Part shown: positions 21,201 to 23,522 of the stretch, piece after piece
Layout: every line of letters begins with the position of its first letter
Numbering within the stretch: the stretch's first letter is position 1
IMG/VR virus record: IMGVR_UViG_3300046656_000137
Location: 1-23,522 of that record
From: a virus
DNA length: 23,522 nt
Direction: 5' to 3' (one strand)
Program-made: the position numbers and the translations under genes
Notes under the pieces: model-generated
The model's database searches: none
What the model was told of the DNA's origin: nothing
What the model saw: only the letters and a program-made list of their open reading frames with translations

Positions 21201-22724
21201 TTAGTGGATGAAGGCCAGCGGGTCGTATTCCGCCGTTGCCTTCTCGATCCGGTTGCGGTAGGCAAGCATGGCCAGACCGGCTCCGCAGGCCGGACCGACC
21301 TCCACACCCGCCTTGTGGTCGAACGTCGACCCCCCGCCGAGTGGTCGAGCCGGTACCGAAATCGCCGAGTTCAGCGGCGGCTCGTTGTGGTGGAGGACCA
21401 TCGGTACCGCAGCGGTCGCCGCGTCGACCAGCAAGGCGAACGCCTGTGCCGTGCCATCGATCCCCGGAACGAACAGGTCACCGCGTTTCGGCTTGTCTAG
21501 ATCCTTCGGAACCTCAATCCCAATGTCTTTCAGTTCCTTGATGGTCGATTCGCCCCGCGCATCGACCGCAAACGCAACCGGCGCGTACTTGACCTTCATG
21601 TCCAGTAGTCGAGGCAGGACCCAGTCAACGCCAGGCCGGTGATCGGCGATTCCGATCCTCCACTTGCCGTCGAGCTTGCCTGCCCACATGACCGTGGCAT
21701 GGGTGCGCTTGGCATTGATGTGGAAAGCCACGGCGATGTCGCCGGGGACGGCGGGATGGGCGGCAGCGAGCCGCGACCACACCACAGGGTCGATCGAGTT
21801 GTCTCCGGCGACTCGGGCCTTCGGGAGCCACATCCCGTTGCGTTCCATCGCGAAGGCCATGGTCATGCCGAGCTTGCGGACCTCGGCGTCGATCGTCTTC
21901 TGTCGGATTCCGGTTCGGTTCTCACGCCGGACGCCCATGCTCGGGTTGGTCCGCCTGTTGGTCTCGTCGCTGCCGACGGTGCGCCGGAACTCGTCGGCCT
22001 CGGTCACCGGATTGATGTACTCGATTCCGTAATCGAACCAGGCGATTCCGGGGTCGCAGCCCTCCCCGGCTTCCTTGATCTTGTAGATCCAGGCCTTGTC
22101 GTTGCGGGGCGGAGTGCCAAAGAACCAGACCTGCGGGTCCCACATCGCCGACTGGGTGGGCGTCAAAGTCTGCATCAGTTCGGCGGTCAGCGCCTGCGCC
22201 TCGTCCATCACCAGCTTGGGGAACGAGAACCCGAGGCCCTGCCCACCCTCTCGAGCCGCGAACAGCAGCCGAGCTCGTTTGTAGGCTCGCGTCAGCTCGA
22301 TACCCTGCTTGCCGTTTGCACTCCAGATGTGCTCGATCGCCGACCCGAGTATCGCGTCGTTCTCCTCGATCAAGACCTTGATCCGCTGGAATCCCTCGGC
22401 TGCGGTTGCGTACAGGTGCGCGCTGTGCCCGATCAGCGGAACACCGAACAGGAATAGCCATCCCATCTCTAGCGCCATGATCAGGTCACCCTTGCCGTTC
22501 TGGCGTGGTGCCCAGCAGCCGCAGGTGTCGGCCGCCATCACCAAGTCGCCAGACTCGTCGTCCTTGACCTGACCCAGCCCGTGGCCCAGAATCCAGGCTT
22601 GCCAGGGGTCGAGCGGCCGATGGAGCTGCGCCATCAGGTCGACGACCTCGCTACCCGCCGAGGTCAGGTACTTCGGGTAGTTCGCGACCCGGGGGAGGAT
22701 CAGCTCACCCGAGTTGACGTTCAC
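21201..22724 (-). CDS. Terminase large subunit, 507 aa
   Basis: The start is GTG at 22724, overlapping the small subunit gene by 20 bp, with AAGGAG upstream. The ATPase domain shows WAPRQNGKGD (71-80) as Walker A, KLVMDEAQAL (170-179) as Walker B with D174-E175, and FFGTPP (201-206) as coupling motif. The C-terminal nuclease domain has AVAFHINAKRTHATV (331-345), where the first catalytic acid of the RNase H-like fold would normally be Asp but His335 is read, and FAVDARG (385-391) with D388. The enzyme packages DNA into the prohead and cuts the concatemer. The ATPase call is secure; nuclease competence is open because of the unexpected His. Confidence 0.9.
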   Translation of the reverse strand: MNVNSGELILPRVANYPKYLTSAGSEVVDLMAQLHRPLDPWQAWILGHGLGQVKDDESGDLVMAADTCGCWAPRQNGKGDLIMALEMGWLFLFGVPLIGHSAHLYATAAEGFQRIKVLIEENDAILGSAIEHIWSANGKQGIELTRAYKRARLLFAAREGGQGLGFSFPKLVMDEAQALTAELMQTLTPTQSAMWDPQVWFFGTPPRNDKAWIYKIKEAGEGCDPGIAWFDYGIEYINPVTEADEFRRTVGSDETNRRTNPSMGVRRENRTGIRQKTIDAEVRKLGMTMAFAMERNGMWLPKARVAGDNSIDPVVWSRLAAAHPAVPGDIAVAFHINAKRTHATVMWAGKLDGKWRIGIADHRPGVDWVLPRLLDMKVKYAPVAFAVDARGESTIKELKDIGIEVPKDLDKPKRGDLFVPGIDGTAQAFALLVDAATAAVPMVLHHNEPPLNSAISVPARPLGGGSTFDHKAGVEVGPACGAGLAMLAYRNRIEKATAEYDPLAFIH

Positions 22725-23088
22725 GCTGCTCCTTCTCCTGACGCAGCCGGGCCAGCATGTCCTCCGGCGCGTCGGGTGCCTTGGTCTTGAGCGTCCCGGC
22801 CTGGATGGGGATTTTCGCTGCCCGGACCTCAGCGACCAGGGCTTTCAGCGCCAGCTGGTGGTTTCGACGCTGGTCGAGCAGCTTGTCGATCACCAGGTTG
22901 ACCTCCCCCATGTCGTCGAACACGATCATGGCCCACAGCTCGGCTCTGCCGACCACCAGGTCGTTCAGCCGGTCGCACGTGTCGGCACATCGGGCAAGCT
23001 CGAGGATGAGTGCTGCCGACGGCGAGTCGAGTTGGTCTCCGCCGTAAGCCTGCCAGATAGCGTTGCCGGTCGTCCCGAGGTCTGCCAT
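22705..23088 (-). CDS. Terminase small subunit, 127 aa
   Basis: The ATG at 23088 follows GTAAGGTAG and starts 4 bp after the preceding stop. The protein is helical and charged: SPSAALILELARCADTCDRLNDLVVGR, then NLVIDKLLDQRRNHQLALKALVAEVRAAKIP, and a basic, Arg/Glu-rich C-terminus (ARLRQEKEQRERQLG). Its size and position directly before the large subunit match the actinophage terminase small subunit, which recognises the packaging site. No obvious DNA-binding helix-turn-helix can be assigned by eye. Assigned mainly from context and style. Confidence 0.75.
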   Translation of the reverse strand: MADLGTTGNAIWQAYGGDQLDSPSAALILELARCADTCDRLNDLVVGRAELWAMIVFDDMGEVNLVIDKLLDQRRNHQLALKALVAEVRAAKIPIQAGTLKTKAPDAPEDMLARLRQEKEQRERQLG

Positions 23089-23092
23089 CGGA

Positions 23093-23446
23093 CTACCTTA
23101 CCACGCCGTGGGTCGGCTGACCGTACGTGGTTGGGGTCTGCATGGGTCCGGGGTCGTCCCTTGCGTCCGAGATCCACACGAACGCCAGCACGATGACCAC
23201 GATAAGCCCGGCCAGGACCATCAGCGCTGAAAGCAACCCGCTGGATGCGTCCATTCCCTCGGGGTGCCAGGAGGCTTCCTCGCCGAGCGGAGCACCGCAA
23301 TCGACACACCAACGCTTGTATCCGTTGGCGTCGTACACGTACGCGGCCGGACGGATGCAGCTGACCCCGTCTCGATGCCGTTCAGCGGCCTCCGGGGACA
23401 CGATGGGCAGGTCCGGTACCGACCGGCGGATGCGGGGATGGTCCAT
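23093..23446 (-). CDS. Zinc-ribbon-like membrane protein, 117 aa
   Basis: The ATG at 23446 (MDHPRIRRSV...) has AGAGGATTCGCC upstream; a TTG at 23464 would add six residues and overlap that site, so I prefer the ATG. Residues 30-50 contain C30 and CVDC (47-50), a possible metal site with H61 as fourth ligand. One strong hydrophobic segment follows (about 71-92, LLSALMVLAGLIVVIVLAFVWI), then a short polar tail. The N-terminal part resembles a cytoplasmic zinc-ribbon attached to the membrane. It is the first gene of the leftward late region, 4 bp before the small terminase. No family is recognised. Confidence 0.65.
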   Translation of the reverse strand: MDHPRIRRSVPDLPIVSPEAAERHRDGVSCIRPAAYVYDANGYKRWCVDCGAPLGEEASWHPEGMDASSGLLSALMVLAGLIVVIVLAFVWISDARDDPGPMQTPTTYGQPTHGVVR

Positions 23447-23458
23447 GGCGAATCCTCT

Positions 23459-23470
23459 CGACAATTGTCG
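23459..23470. promoter_or_regulatory. Perfect 12-bp palindrome upstream of the late region
   Basis: CGACAATTGTCG reads the same on both strands. It lies 12 bp upstream of the ATG of the first leftward gene and about 50 bp upstream of a rightward start at the window edge. It is AT-rich at the core, unlike its surroundings. A repressor or activator site for divergent promoters is possible. No convincing -10/-35 pair was found around it. Confidence 0.3.
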
Positions 23471-23500
23471 TGCGATAACCCTCGAGCCCCCCGGTTTGCC

Positions 23501-23522
23501 AGGAGAGAGAGAGCCAAATGAC
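23501..23522 (+). CDS. Start of a rightward gene at the window edge
   Basis: AGGAGAGAGAGAG (23501-23513) precedes an ATG at 23518-23520 by four bases. Only one codon plus two bases are inside the window, so the product cannot be described. The purine-rich site suggests a true start, which would make 23447-23517 a divergent intergenic region. Confidence 0.4.

Noticed and set aside
1-23522. CRISPR array, tRNA, integrase, att site or insertion sequence
   Set aside because: No regularly spaced repeats, no tRNA-like cloverleaf noticed, and no recombinase motifs in any credible frame.

Overview
This window looks like the late (structural and lysis) half of a tailed siphovirus or prophage of a high-GC actinobacterium. 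The DNA is GC-rich, starts are often GTG or TTG, and genes overlap by the GTGA/TTGA/TGATG type. The endolysin and tail proteins resemble those I associate with Streptomyces phages. The host genus is an inference and could be a relative. I see no integrase, att site, tRNA, CRISPR array or IS element, so lytic phage and prophage cannot be told apart.

Layout: almost everything from 23446 down to 611 is one leftward (minus-strand) late region. Read in the direction of transcription, it begins with a small zinc-ribbon/membrane protein, terminase small and large subunits, a small membrane protein and the portal. Next come two fibre-like proteins, the S78-type prohead protease and the HK97-fold major capsid protein. 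A roughly 260-bp non-coding gap with strong hairpins and a promoter candidate follows. After it lie an 80-aa protein, a modification cassette (glycosyltransferase, CmcI-like methyltransferase, second glycosyltransferase-like protein), a head-tail connector, a tail terminator, and two paralogous tail-tube-type proteins. A perfect 12-bp hairpin comes next. It is followed by a 45-aa protein, a gp10-like neck protein, the tail assembly chaperones G and G-T (-1 frameshift at CCCAAAA), the tape measure protein and two minor tail proteins. The lysis end holds an M15-type endolysin, a secreted neprosin-like glutamic peptidase and three small membrane proteins, including a holin candidate.

The left edge carries plus-strand genes: the 3' end of one ORF and a 54-aa ORF. 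They converge on the leftward region at a perfect 13-bp inverted repeat (459-496). At the right edge, a ribosome-binding site and ATG for another plus-strand gene suggest a divergent intergenic region near 23447-23517.

The most unusual features are: (1) the secreted neprosin-like peptidase, with both catalytic glutamates, translationally coupled to the endolysin; (2) the glycosyltransferase-methyltransferase-glycosyltransferase set inside the head-to-tail module, suggesting glycosylation of the particle; (3) fibre-like proteins between portal and protease, which may decorate the head; and (4) a shared hairpin plus TAGGATGGT arrangement that may mark phage promoters.
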